64,000 nucleotides of DNA. Origin: Thermomonas paludicola (lineage in GTDB: Bacteria > Pseudomonadota > Gammaproteobacteria > Xanthomonadales > Xanthomonadaceae). Of the stretch, positions 18,890 through 27,640 are shown one piece after another. Numbering within the stretch: the stretch's first letter is position 1; every line of letters begins with the position of its first letter. Below the pieces are notes generated by a model. The model saw nothing but the letters and a program-made list of their open reading frames with translations. It had not been told where the DNA came from and made no database searches. The position numbers and the translations under genes were made by a program. The DNA is taken from positions 1,054,001 through 1,118,000 of the forward strand of contig NZ_CP093311.1 in assembly GCF_024498955.1 (NCBI RefSeq), given 5' to 3'.

Positions 18890-21372
18890 AGCTTGGCTCC
18901 CAGCGCGGCGGCCAGCCGCAGCAGGTCGGAGAACACGCCGGCGGCGGTGACGTCCGGCCCGGCGCCGGGACCTTGCACGACCAGCGGGTTGTCGCAGTAG
19001 CGGCGGGTGGTGAATGACACGCAGTTGTCCGTCAGGCGCAGGTGGGCGAAGGCATGGTCGGCGGGAAGTTCGCGCAGCGCAACGGACGCCTTGCCATCTC
19101 GCTCCAACCGGGCGACATATCGCAGCACGCAGCCGTTCGCGCGTGCGGCGTCCAGCCGGGCCCGCATCGGCGCGTCCAGGGTTTCCAGCCCGGCCATGAA
19201 GGCATCGCGGTCGGCCCCGCGCAGGGCATCGGGAACCAGGCTTTCCACTTGCACGTCGGCCAGCGACAGCGGCATGCCGGACTCGCGGGCCAGGATCACC
19301 AGCTTGCGCGCCACGTCGGTGCCGGACAGGTCGTCGCGCGGGTCGGGTTCGGTGTAGCCCAGCGCGTGCGCTTCGCGCACCAGTTCGGAGAACGGTTTGC
19401 CGCCGTCGAACTTGTTGAACAGCCAGGCCAGCGTGCCGGAGAAGATGCCGTCGATGGCGAGCAGTTCGTCGCCGGTATCCAGCAGGTCGCGCAGGGTGGA
19501 AATCACCGGCAGGCCCGCGCCCACCGTGGCTTCGTAGCGGAAGCGAGCGCCGCTTTTCGCACGCGCCGCGCGGATCGCCTCGTAGCGTTCCAGCGGGCCG
19601 GCACCGGCCTGCTTGTTCGGCGTGATGACGTGGATGCCGGCGGCCAGCCAGTCCGGATAGCGCTGCGCCACGTTGTCGCTTGCGCTGCAGTCGATGACAA
19701 CCGCGTGTGGCAGGTGCGTGTCCAGCAGGTGCGCGGCCAGCGCGTCGAGGCTGTTTTCCGATGGCGCGGCCTGCATGCGCGCGCGCCAGTCGGCGTCGTC
19801 GCCGTGTTCGCACAACCACAGTGTGTTCCGGGTGGCCAGTGCGCGCAGGCGCAGGTCGATGTTGGCGTCGCGGCGCAGGCGCGGCAGCGCGGCCTGCAGC
19901 TGGTCGAGCAGGGCGCCGCCGACCTTGCCGGGGCCGATCACCGCCAGGGCAATGGTCTGCGGCGACAGCCAGAACGCGGCGTGCACGGCGCGCAACGCAC
20001 GCGCGGCGTCGGCGGCGTCGATCGCCACCGAGATGTTGCGCTCGGATGCGCCCTGCGCGATCGCGCGGATGTTGACCCGGGCGCGCGCCAGCGCGTCGAA
20101 CATCCGCGCGGCCACGCCCGGCGTGCCGGCCATGCCGTCGCCGACTGCGGCCAGCACGCTGACGCCGGCCAGCAGGGTCACGCCCTGTACCTGCGCGCCG
20201 GCCAGTTCGCGGGCGAAGGCCTCGCGCAGGGCGTCGCGCGCGGCGGCGGCTTCGCGCTGGTGGACCACGCAGCAGATCGAGTGTTCGGACGAACCCTGCG
20301 AGATCATCACCACCGAGATGTGCGCGGCATGCAGCGCGGCGAACACGCGCTCGGCGGTGCCAGGCACGCCGATCAGCCCCGCGCCCTCCAGGCACACCAG
20401 CGCCAGGTCGCTGCCCAGCGTCAGCCCCTTCACCGGGCCGGCGGCGCTGCGGTCGCCATCGGCGTCGATGCGGGTGCCGGGGAACTCGGGGCGGAAGGTG
20501 TTGCGCATCAGGATCGGCAGGCCGCGCGCGATGGCCGGGGTCATCGTTTGCGGGTGGATCACCTTGGCGCCGAAATAGGCCAGCTCGCAGGCTTCGCGGT
20601 AGCTCATCGCGGCCAGCGGCACCGCTTCCGGCACGATCCGCGGATCCGCCGACAGCACGCCATCGACATCGCTCCAGATGTGCAGTTCGTCGGCCTCGAA
20701 CAGGCTGGCGAAGATCGCCGCGGAATAGTCGCTGCCGTTGCGGCCCAGCGTGGTGGGCAGGCCGCGTTCGTCGCGGGCGACGAAGCCGGTGATGTTGACG
20801 CGCGACTGCGGATGGCGCGCGCGCCAGTCGGCCAGCAGTGCCGCGCTGGCCTGCCAGTCGACCACCGCGCCGAGATCGGTGTGGCGCACCACCAACACCT
20901 CGCGCGCGTCCAGCAGGGCGTAGTCGCCGCCGCGTTCGGCCAGGTGCGCGTGCAGCAGCGCGGTCGAGAGCACTTCGCCCATGCCGTGGATGCGCTCCAG
21001 CGCGGTGCGGCCCGGCTGGCGCAGCAGCGAAGTCGCTTGCAGCAGCTCGGCCAGTTCGTCGCAGAGCGCGTCGATCCGCGCCAGCATCGCATCCGGATGC
21101 GCCAGCAATGCACGCGCGGTGTCGCAGTGGCGCAGGCGCAGGGCATCGAGCGCGTCCTGCCATTCGGCGCCGGCAGTGGCCGCATCGCCCAGTGCGACCA
21201 GCGCATTGGTGGTGCCGTGCATCGCGGAGGTGATCGCGATCTGTCGCGAGGCGGTATCCGTCAGCAGCAGGTCGGCGACATGGCGGATGCGCCCGGCATC
21301 GGCCAGCGAACTGCCGCCGAACTTGTGTGCGCGGAAAACGGGTTGGGGTGCTGCGGGCTGCGAGGGAACCAT
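18886..21372 (-). CDS. thrA: bifunctional aspartokinase / homoserine dehydrogenase I
   Basis: The 828-residue fusion catalyses the first and third steps from aspartate towards threonine. The N-terminal aspartokinase begins [10 protein letters not shown] at residue 17 and has the ACT regulatory pair in the middle ([33 protein letters not shown]). The C-terminal homoserine dehydrogenase starts with a nucleotide-binding [13 protein letters not shown] and contains [14 protein letters not shown] and the [14 protein letters not shown] substrate segment. ATG 21372 is preferred because GGAGG lies about 5 nt upstream; ATGs 15 codons further up lack this. The threonine-rich leader thrL lies just upstream, so attenuation is expected, and ACT domains imply feedback inhibition by threonine. 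Confidence 0.96.
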   Translation of the reverse strand: MVPSQPAAPQPVFRAHKFGGSSLADAGRIRHVADLLLTDTASRQIAITSAMHGTTNALVALGDAATAGAEWQDALDALRLRHCDTARALLAHPDAMLARIDALCDELAELLQATSLLRQPGRTALERIHGMGEVLSTALLHAHLAERGGDYALLDAREVLVVRHTDLGAVVDWQASAALLADWRARHPQSRVNITGFVARDERGLPTTLGRNGSDYSAAIFASLFEADELHIWSDVDGVLSADPRIVPEAVPLAAMSYREACELAYFGAKVIHPQTMTPAIARGLPILMRNTFRPEFPGTRIDADGDRSAAGPVKGLTLGSDLALVCLEGAGLIGVPGTAERVFAALHAAHISVVMISQGSSEHSICCVVHQREAAAARDALREAFARELAGAQVQGVTLLAGVSVLAAVGDGMAGTPGVAARMFDALARARVNIRAIAQGASERNISVAIDAADAARALRAVHAAFWLSPQTIALAVIGPGKVGGALLDQLQAALPRLRRDANIDLRLRALATRNTLWLCEHGDDADWRARMQAAPSENSLDALAAHLLDTHLPHAVVIDCSASDNVAQRYPDWLAAGIHVITPNKQAGAGPLERYEAIRAARAKSGARFRYEATVGAGLPVISTLRDLLDTGDELLAIDGIFSGTLAWLFNKFDGGKPFSELVREAHALGYTEPDPRDDLSGTDVARKLVILARESGMPLSLADVQVESLVPDALRGADRDAFMAGLETLDAPMRARLDAARANGCVLRYVARLERDGKASVALRELPADHAFAHLRLTDNCVSFTTRRYCDNPLVVQGPGAGPDVTAAGVFSDLLRLAAALGAKL

Positions 21373-21420
21373 GAAGCCTCCGAAGGGGCTCCACATCGCG
21401 TCAGGAAAGGGCTGCAACCG

Positions 21421-21444
21421 CCCCGCCTCTGTCGAGGTGCGGGG
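21421..21444 (-). terminator. hairpin between thrL and thrA, candidate attenuator
   Basis: Read on the minus strand, CCCCG...CGGGG with an inner CCTC/GAGG extension forms a 9-bp stem with a 2-nt bulge and a 4-nt loop. It begins 15 nt after the thrL stop. The following bases contain only a weak run of T (CCCTTTCC), so termination strength is uncertain. Its position between leader peptide and structural gene is that of a classical thr attenuator. Confidence 0.5.
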
Positions 21445-21459
21445 CCGTGGTTGGATGAT

Positions 21460-21543
21460 TTATCCGCGCATGACCGACCGCACCGGGCGAGTGGTACCGG
21501 TGCCGGTGGTAATGGTCGTGGTGGTGGTCATGCGGCGGGACAT
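21460..21543 (-). CDS. thrL: threonine operon leader peptide
   Basis: A 27-codon frame begins MSRRMTTTTTITTGTGTT and ends at TAA 21460, with 10 threonines and one isoleucine within 14 consecutive codons. It is 88 bp upstream of thrA. In enterobacteria, ribosome stalling at such codons when threonyl- or isoleucyl-tRNA is scarce prevents the attenuator from forming; that mechanism is inferred here. A -35 TTGACA (21579-21574) and a weak -10 CAGAGT place transcription start at or next to the ATG, so the leader may be translated without a Shine-Dalgarno. The second Met codon (fifth position) is an alternative start. Confidence 0.8.
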   Translation of the reverse strand: MSRRMTTTTTITTGTGTTRPVRSVMRG

Positions 21544-21600
21544 GGGCCGACTCTGCTGCACTGCAGCGAACCTTGTCAAGTGGTGGTTACGGGTGGAACC
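21471..21600 (-). repeat. direct repeat copy A: symporter 3' end, thr promoter and thrL
   Basis: This segment aligns with 22786-22900 in the same orientation at roughly 90% identity by eye, apart from a 15-nt in-frame addition in copy A within the thrL codons. It includes the TTGACA promoter element, the start of the leader peptide and, at its right edge, a degenerate copy of the last codons of the neighbouring symporter gene (CCACCCGTAACCACC, then TGA). Copy A is the one directly upstream of thrA. Confidence 0.9.
21574..21579 (-). promoter_or_regulatory. -35 element of the thr operon promoter
   Basis: On the minus strand TTGACA is followed 18 bp later by CAGAGT (21555-21550). The same TTGACA and CAGAGT are conserved in repeat copy B (22879-22874). 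The -10 match is poor, but conservation in both copies supports function. The transcription start would fall at about 21543, on the thrL ATG. Confidence 0.5.
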
Positions 21601-21668
21601 GTGGCATCACTGTTGCTGGCATGCGCAGAAAGGTCACTGTCAGTGTCACCCGCAACAGGTCGGGCTAG

Positions 21669-22646
21669 CTAGCGGTGCCGGTGCACCAGGAACGACCGCC
21701 CTTCGACGGCGTAGTCGTGCCAGCGCTCGACCTCGAGCTCGGGATGCGCGGCCAACAGCTCGCGCAGCGCGCGGCGCTCGCCGGTTGCGTTCGACGCGTG
21801 GTTGGCATGGAACTCGTCGAACAGCAGAACCGAGCCCTGCTGCAGCACCGGCGCGACGAATTCAAGCGCCACCTTGGCCGCCTCGTAGACGTCGCAGTCG
21901 ATGTGCACCACGGCCGCGGCGTCAATGCCGAGACGCTCGCGCAGGCCCGGCTCGGCCAGGCTCTCGCGGAAGTCGCCCGGCACCGACGCGCAGCGTGCCG
22001 GATCGAGCCCGGCGACGCGCCAGTTGTGCTCGAAGGTCTCGCGGTTCGAGCAGTAGGTACCGTCGGCGTAGACCTCGTCGTTGCGCGCGCCGAGGATGCC
22101 GGTGAAGCTGTCGAAGCCGAAAAAGCGCATCGACGGACAGCGCTGCGCCATCGAGTGCCAGGCGAGCGTGAACGTGCGGCCGTCGAAGGTGCCGAACTCG
22201 AGGTAGTGGCCGCGCCGCAGGTTGGCGGCAACCTTGCCAGCCTCGTTGAACATCACTTCGTAGTGGATCGGGTTGACGCGCACTTGCGCTGGCCCGATGA
22301 ACAGCGTGCGCGCGTACAGCGTATTGACGATGAAGCCGCGCGCCTTCAGGAAGCCGGTTGCCGCGTGCAGCGCCTTCAGCACGAGCTGGTCGGCGTCGGC
22401 GAGCAGGATCAGCGTATTGCCGCCATCGGCGCCATCGGGCAGCGCCGCCTCGATCAGCGCCGACTGCGCCGCGACGGGCGCAGGCAGCGTCACGGCGAAG
22501 CCCTCGTAGCCGTCCATCAGCGGCTGGCAATCGGGAATCGCCCGGGCCAGCCCGTCGGCGGTGCCGAGCAGCAGGATGTTGCGCAGTGCCGGCCCGAAGG
22601 CATCGATGTTGCGTACCAGCAGTGATGAACCTTCGGCGAACGGCAT
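21669..22646 (-). CDS. TylF/MycF-type SAM-dependent methyltransferase
   Basis: The 325-residue product has the TylF macrocin-O-methyltransferase fold in its C-terminal two-thirds. Key elements are the SAM motif YLEFGTFDGRTF (about residue 145), FFGFDSFTGI, the acidic VVHIDCDVYEAA and VLLFDEF. The first 120 residues are a separate, less recognisable domain (NTLILLADADQLVLKALHAA). Relatives O-methylate sugars of polysaccharides or secondary metabolites, so a cell-surface sugar role is plausible but unproven. ATG 22646 has GAAGGA upstream. The gene sits alone between two copies of the thr promoter/leader, directly behind the remnant of another gene, which points to acquisition from outside. Confidence 0.82.
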   Translation of the reverse strand: MPFAEGSSLLVRNIDAFGPALRNILLLGTADGLARAIPDCQPLMDGYEGFAVTLPAPVAAQSALIEAALPDGADGGNTLILLADADQLVLKALHAATGFLKARGFIVNTLYARTLFIGPAQVRVNPIHYEVMFNEAGKVAANLRRGHYLEFGTFDGRTFTLAWHSMAQRCPSMRFFGFDSFTGILGARNDEVYADGTYCSNRETFEHNWRVAGLDPARCASVPGDFRESLAEPGLRERLGIDAAAVVHIDCDVYEAAKVALEFVAPVLQQGSVLLFDEFHANHASNATGERRALRELLAAHPELEVERWHDYAVEGRSFLVHRHR

Positions 22647-22658
22647 CGGCGCGATCCT

Positions 22659-22785
22659 TCAGAAGAACCCGTATTTCGAAGTTGGCTCGTCGACGCCGAC
22701 GCCCTGCGCGTTGATCGGCCGGTTCATCGAATCGAAGGCAGCGCGCTTGCGCACGTCCTGGCAGGTGTAGTCGCTCGCGAACAGT
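22659..22785 (-). pseudogene. 3' remnant of an unidentified gene
   Basis: A 41-codon open stretch ends at TGA 22659, 12 bp before the methyltransferase ATG. It begins LFASDYTCQDVRKRAAF and ends TSKYGFF. It has no start or ribosome site of its own, and its left part runs straight out of repeat copy B, exactly where similarity to the thr leader stops. It therefore looks like the C-terminal coding end of a gene whose 5' part was lost at a recombination junction. I do not recognise the family. Confidence 0.45.
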
Positions 22786-22900
22786 TGACCGACCGCGCCG
22801 GGCAGGTGGCAATGGTCGTGGTGATGGTCATGTGACGGGACATGGGGCGACTCTGCTGCACTGCGGCGAAGCTTGTCAAGCGGTGGTTGCGGGTGGAGCG
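22786..22900 (-). repeat. direct repeat copy B: symporter 3' end, thr promoter and altered leader
   Basis: This is the partner of 21471-21600. Here the TTGACA contains the genuine stop codon of the symporter (TGA, 22878-22876). The leader frame begins MSRHMTITTTIATCPARS and continues out of the repeat to a stop at 22724 without the attenuator hairpin. Copy B would drive transcription into the methyltransferase rather than thrA. Confidence 0.9.
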
Positions 22901-24132
22901 GATGGCGCCTGCTCGTCGTTCCGTGACGCCACGATGGCCGTCGCCGTCATGTCGGCGGTCACGTTGCCCACGGTGGCCAGCACGTCGGGGATCGCGTCCA
23001 CCGCCATCAGCACCGGCAGCGCGGCAATCGGCAGGCCCATCGCGGAGGTGATGGGCAGGTTGGTGGCGAGGAAGATCGCCTGGCCTGGCAGGCCCACCGA
23101 GCCCATGCTGACCAGCACCGACAGCGCTACGCCCGTCGCCAGTTGCGCAAAGCCGAGATCCACGCCCAGCGCCCAGGCGATGAAGCAGGCGGTGGCGATG
23201 TACTGGATCGGCGAGGTGATGCGGAACAGCGACACCGCCATCGGCAGCACCAGGCCAGCGATGCGATTGGGGTAGCCCAATTTGTTTTCGGCGCTGTCCA
23301 GCATGGCTGGCAGGGTGGCCAGCGAGGATTGGGTGCTGGCCGCCACTACCTGCACGGGAGCCAGCCCGGACATGAAATGCCCGAACTTCTGGCGACCCAC
23401 GATGACAGCCACGACCACCAGCAGCACGATGGCCAGCACGTACAGTGAACATTCCAGCAGGATGTAAATGCCCAGCGCCTGCAACATGCCCAGCCCGGAG
23501 CGCGCGGTCAGCGCCAGCACCAGCGCGAAAATGCCGACCGGCGCGGCCCACAGCACCCAGTGCACGATCACGATCATCGCGTCACTGACCGCCTTCAGCA
23601 GGCCCACCACCTGCGCGCGCGGGGCGGCGTCGATGCGGGTCAGGGCGAAGCCGAAAAACAGTGCGAAGGTGACCAATGGCAGCATCGCGCTGGCTGCGGC
23701 TGCAGCGAGGGCATTGCTGGGGATGATGGCGGTCAGCGCATCGGCCCAGCCGCCGCTGGCGATCGGCAACGCCGTGGCATGGCCGCGCAGTGCGACCGCC
23801 ACGGCCGGGTCTGGCTGCAGCATCGACAGTGCCAGCGGCGCCAGCAGCGCCGCCATGCTCGCCGCCGCGGTGAGCAAAATCACGAAACTGAGAATCGCCT
23901 GCCGCGCCACGCGCCCGGAGTGGGCGGCATCGCTGGCCTGGTTGATGCCCACCACCACCAGCGCGAACACCAGCGGCACCACGGTCATTTGCAGGGCGTT
24001 GAGCCAGAGCTTGCCGAACGGCTCGACGGTGGCGGCAATGCGCAGGCCAAGCTCCGGCGCCTGCCACGCCAACAAAATGCCGATGGCGATGCCGGCGATC
24101 AAGCCGGACAGGACGCGCGCGGTCTGGCTCAC
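22876..24132 (-). CDS. dicarboxylate/amino acid:cation symporter (DAACS family)
   Basis: The 418-residue protein has eight to ten hydrophobic segments. The glutamate-transporter-family signature region includes STQSSLATLPAMLDSAE (the serine-rich reentrant loop), LVLPMAVSLFRITSPIQYI and VLMAVDAIPDVLATVGNV. It takes up C4-dicarboxylates or acidic amino acids with H+ or Na+. GTG 24132 overlaps the L,D-transpeptidase stop in GTGA; an in-frame ATG at 24156 would add 8 residues. The stop codon is embedded in the -35 box of repeat copy B, and a degenerate copy of its last codons reappears in repeat copy A. Confidence 0.9.
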   Translation of the reverse strand: MSQTARVLSGLIAGIAIGILLAWQAPELGLRIAATVEPFGKLWLNALQMTVVPLVFALVVVGINQASDAAHSGRVARQAILSFVILLTAAASMAALLAPLALSMLQPDPAVAVALRGHATALPIASGGWADALTAIIPSNALAAAAASAMLPLVTFALFFGFALTRIDAAPRAQVVGLLKAVSDAMIVIVHWVLWAAPVGIFALVLALTARSGLGMLQALGIYILLECSLYVLAIVLLVVVAVIVGRQKFGHFMSGLAPVQVVAASTQSSLATLPAMLDSAENKLGYPNRIAGLVLPMAVSLFRITSPIQYIATACFIAWALGVDLGFAQLATGVALSVLVSMGSVGLPGQAIFLATNLPITSAMGLPIAALPVLMAVDAIPDVLATVGNVTADMTATAIVASRNDEQAPSAPPATTA

Positions 24133-24896
24133 AGGCTTGCCTCCGGCAGCTTCCATTGATGTCTCAGCGCGACGTACTGCGCCTTCGGCAACAACACGAA
24201 CACGGGATTGCGGCGTGCATCCAGCCAGGCCAGCAGCGCGTCCATGCTGGCCGGCGCCATTGCCGTGCAGCCGGCGGTGGTGGTCTGCGGGTCTTTCCAG
24301 AGATGGGCGAAGATGCAGCTGCCGCCCTGGCGCGCGCCGCCGCCTGCGTTGTGCTCGATGACGAAGCCTTCGCGATAGCGCTGGTCGCCGTCGGCGTGGA
24401 GGTCGCGGCGCATCGGCTCGCTGGACTTGTCGAGGAACGGCGCCTTGACCACGCTGCGGTCGATGATGCGGTTGTAATAGGCCGACTCGGGCACGTCGAT
24501 GCACCAGTCGTTGGCGCCCATCGCCTTGTAGCCAAGCCCGGTCTGTGCGCTGCTGGCGTAGCCAAACGCGGTGCCGATGGCGAATACACCGGCCGGTGCG
24601 CGGCCGTCGCCCTCCTGCTTGATGGGGCCGTCGCCGCGTGTGGCGTTCAGGCCGATGCCCCACGCGCTGCCGCTGCGGCCCAGCAGCACTGGCACCGCGT
24701 CACCGACCTGCTGCCAGCCAGCGTTGCTGCGTTCGAAGCGCCGGAGTTCGCCACCGGTTGCATTCCAGTCGTCGCTGGTGACCAACACCAGCTGCTGCGC
24801 GTTGGCCCAGTGCGTGGCGTCGGAGGCGGTGCGCTGGTGCGCGCAGGCGGCAAGCAGCAGTGACAGCAGGAAAGCAGAGAGCCAGCGGATCGGCAT
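24129..24896 (-). CDS. L,D-transpeptidase (YkuD-like) lipoprotein
   Basis: This is a 255-residue secreted lipoprotein with signal sequence MPIRWLSAFLLSLLLAAC, lipobox LLAAC and lipidation at C18. The C-terminal half has the YkuD catalytic arrangement: H198 (CIFAHLWKDP) and C210 (TTTAGCTAM). Members crosslink peptidoglycan through 3-3 bonds or attach proteins to it. The active-site motif is a divergent form of the usual S/T-H-G-C (here T-A-G-C). Its stop overlaps the symporter GTG by 4 bp, although the two functions have no obvious link. Confidence 0.85.
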   Translation of the reverse strand: MPIRWLSAFLLSLLLAACAHQRTASDATHWANAQQLVLVTSDDWNATGGELRRFERSNAGWQQVGDAVPVLLGRSGSAWGIGLNATRGDGPIKQEGDGRAPAGVFAIGTAFGYASSAQTGLGYKAMGANDWCIDVPESAYYNRIIDRSVVKAPFLDKSSEPMRRDLHADGDQRYREGFVIEHNAGGGARQGGSCIFAHLWKDPQTTTAGCTAMAPASMDALLAWLDARRNPVFVLLPKAQYVALRHQWKLPEASL

Positions 24897-24987
24897 CGGT
24901 CAGGTTCGGTGGAAAGGATGGGCAAGCATGCCGCAGCGGAGGCTGCGGGTCACCCGTTTCATTCCACTTGCCGGGCCTGCGCTGTGC

Positions 24988-26112
24988 CTATGCCACCAGA
25001 TCCACTTGTTGCAGCGTGCCGGCAGTTCCGTCTTCGCGCAGATAAAGCCCGCTGGCGCGGATGGCGCCCTGCAGTGCATTGCTGCTGTCCTTGAGCGTAA
25101 ATGGCGTGCTGGCGTTGCCCAGGTACAGGGCGCCAACGCCCAGCTGCGCCAGCGTCTGCAAGGGCTTGCCGCCGGCCGTACCGGCTTCGCCATTCCAGGC
25201 CAGCAGTTGCTTGAACACGGCATCGTTTTCGTCGATCCACCCGTTGCCGTCATCGTCGTATTTCGCCAGTTCGGAAAACCCGTTGCCACTGAGCGCGCCG
25301 AACAGTTCCCGGCCATCGTCGATCTTGCCGTTGCCGTTCTTGTCCAGGGCGATATACGCGCTGCCGGAGACGACTGCGCGCATGGTGTCGGCACGGCCAT
25401 CGGCATCGAGGTCGAATTTGAAGGTGGTCTGCGTGAGTTGCGCAGCGTTGCCTTGGAAATTGACCACCAGCGGGTCCTTCAGCGCATCGCCCGCACGGAT
25501 CGAGAGGCTGTTCTGGCTGGCGAACTCGCGACTCATGTTCAACTCAAGTGTCAACTGGATTTCCTTGCCGTCGGCCGTGCGCACGATGCCTTGTGCGCTG
25601 AACTGCGTGGACTCTTGCTCGACGTGGGTTTCTTCAAGGTTGTAGGACAGCCCCCATCCGGCGCGATCATTGTTGCTGCCTTGCGTGGCATTGCTGGCGC
25701 CGGCATCCGGCAGTGGCGGCGTGGCATCGGGGTCTGCGCTCAGCTCGCTGCTGTCAAACACGGCAATGGCGTGGCCGGTCATTTGCTCGAGCATCAAGCG
25801 CAACAGGGTGAACCGCAAATCGCCCGTGTCCTTCACGCTGGCATCGGTGTCGTCGGCTGCGTTGCCGGCGTTCGGCTGCGGTGCGGGCGGGGAGGGCGGT
25901 GGCGTGGGGATCGGGGGGCGTCGTGCCGCCTGGCTCAGGGTCAGGCGTTCGCTGCCGGCGCCCATGTGCAGGCGTTCGCTGCTGGACGTGATGTTGATCT
26001 GCTGGCGACCGTTCGCGCCATCCCGCCAGGCGGTCAAGGATTCCTGGCGGCGCTGGTAGTCCAGCGCACCGTGTTGCGCGGAGAGTTGCAGGTTGGAATT
26101 GCTGATGCGCAT
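24988..26112 (-). CDS. uncharacterised protein with calcium-binding (EF-hand/dockerin-like) loops
   Basis: The 374-residue protein, start ATG 26112 (MRISNSNLQLSAQHG), has no signal peptide. After a Pro-rich linker (about residues 60-85, RRPPIPTPPPSPPAPQP) there is a beta-rich middle. Three aspartate-rich loops follow: DLDADGRADTM, DKNGNGKIDDGRELFG and YDDDGNGWIDENDAVF. These have the spacing of calcium-binding loops in EF-hand and thrombospondin-3-like repeats. I do not recognise a named family. It is transcribed divergently from radA with 127 bp between starts. Confidence 0.72.
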   Translation of the reverse strand: MRISNSNLQLSAQHGALDYQRRQESLTAWRDGANGRQQINITSSSERLHMGAGSERLTLSQAARRPPIPTPPPSPPAPQPNAGNAADDTDASVKDTGDLRFTLLRLMLEQMTGHAIAVFDSSELSADPDATPPLPDAGASNATQGSNNDRAGWGLSYNLEETHVEQESTQFSAQGIVRTADGKEIQLTLELNMSREFASQNSLSIRAGDALKDPLVVNFQGNAAQLTQTTFKFDLDADGRADTMRAVVSGSAYIALDKNGNGKIDDGRELFGALSGNGFSELAKYDDDGNGWIDENDAVFKQLLAWNGEAGTAGGKPLQTLAQLGVGALYLGNASTPFTLKDSSNALQGAIRASGLYLREDGTAGTLQQVDLVA

Positions 26113-26239
26113 GGCAGAGTCCAGCCGGGGAAGGCTTGTCCTCGTCAGCGGCCAGCAACGGGAAAACTTGAGTCCGGCGTCTCGGCAGGTGCGACGGGTG
26201 CCGGCTAAAGTGAGCGGCATCCACGACCCGCGAATCCCC

Positions 26240-27628
<1,389 letters not shown>

Positions 27629-27640
27629 CGGCAGCCCGCA

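Noticed and set aside
17957..21394. A single 1145-codon frame spanning thrB and thrA
   Set aside because: Only the last 310 codons are thrB. The rest is an out-of-frame reading of thrA without recognisable domains, and the GTGA overlap fixes the real thrB start.
21471..22900. The methyltransferase segment as an IS element or integron cassette
   Set aside because: There is no transposase, no terminal inverted repeats, and the flanking repeats are direct, imperfect and consist of promoter/leader sequence rather than attC-like sites.
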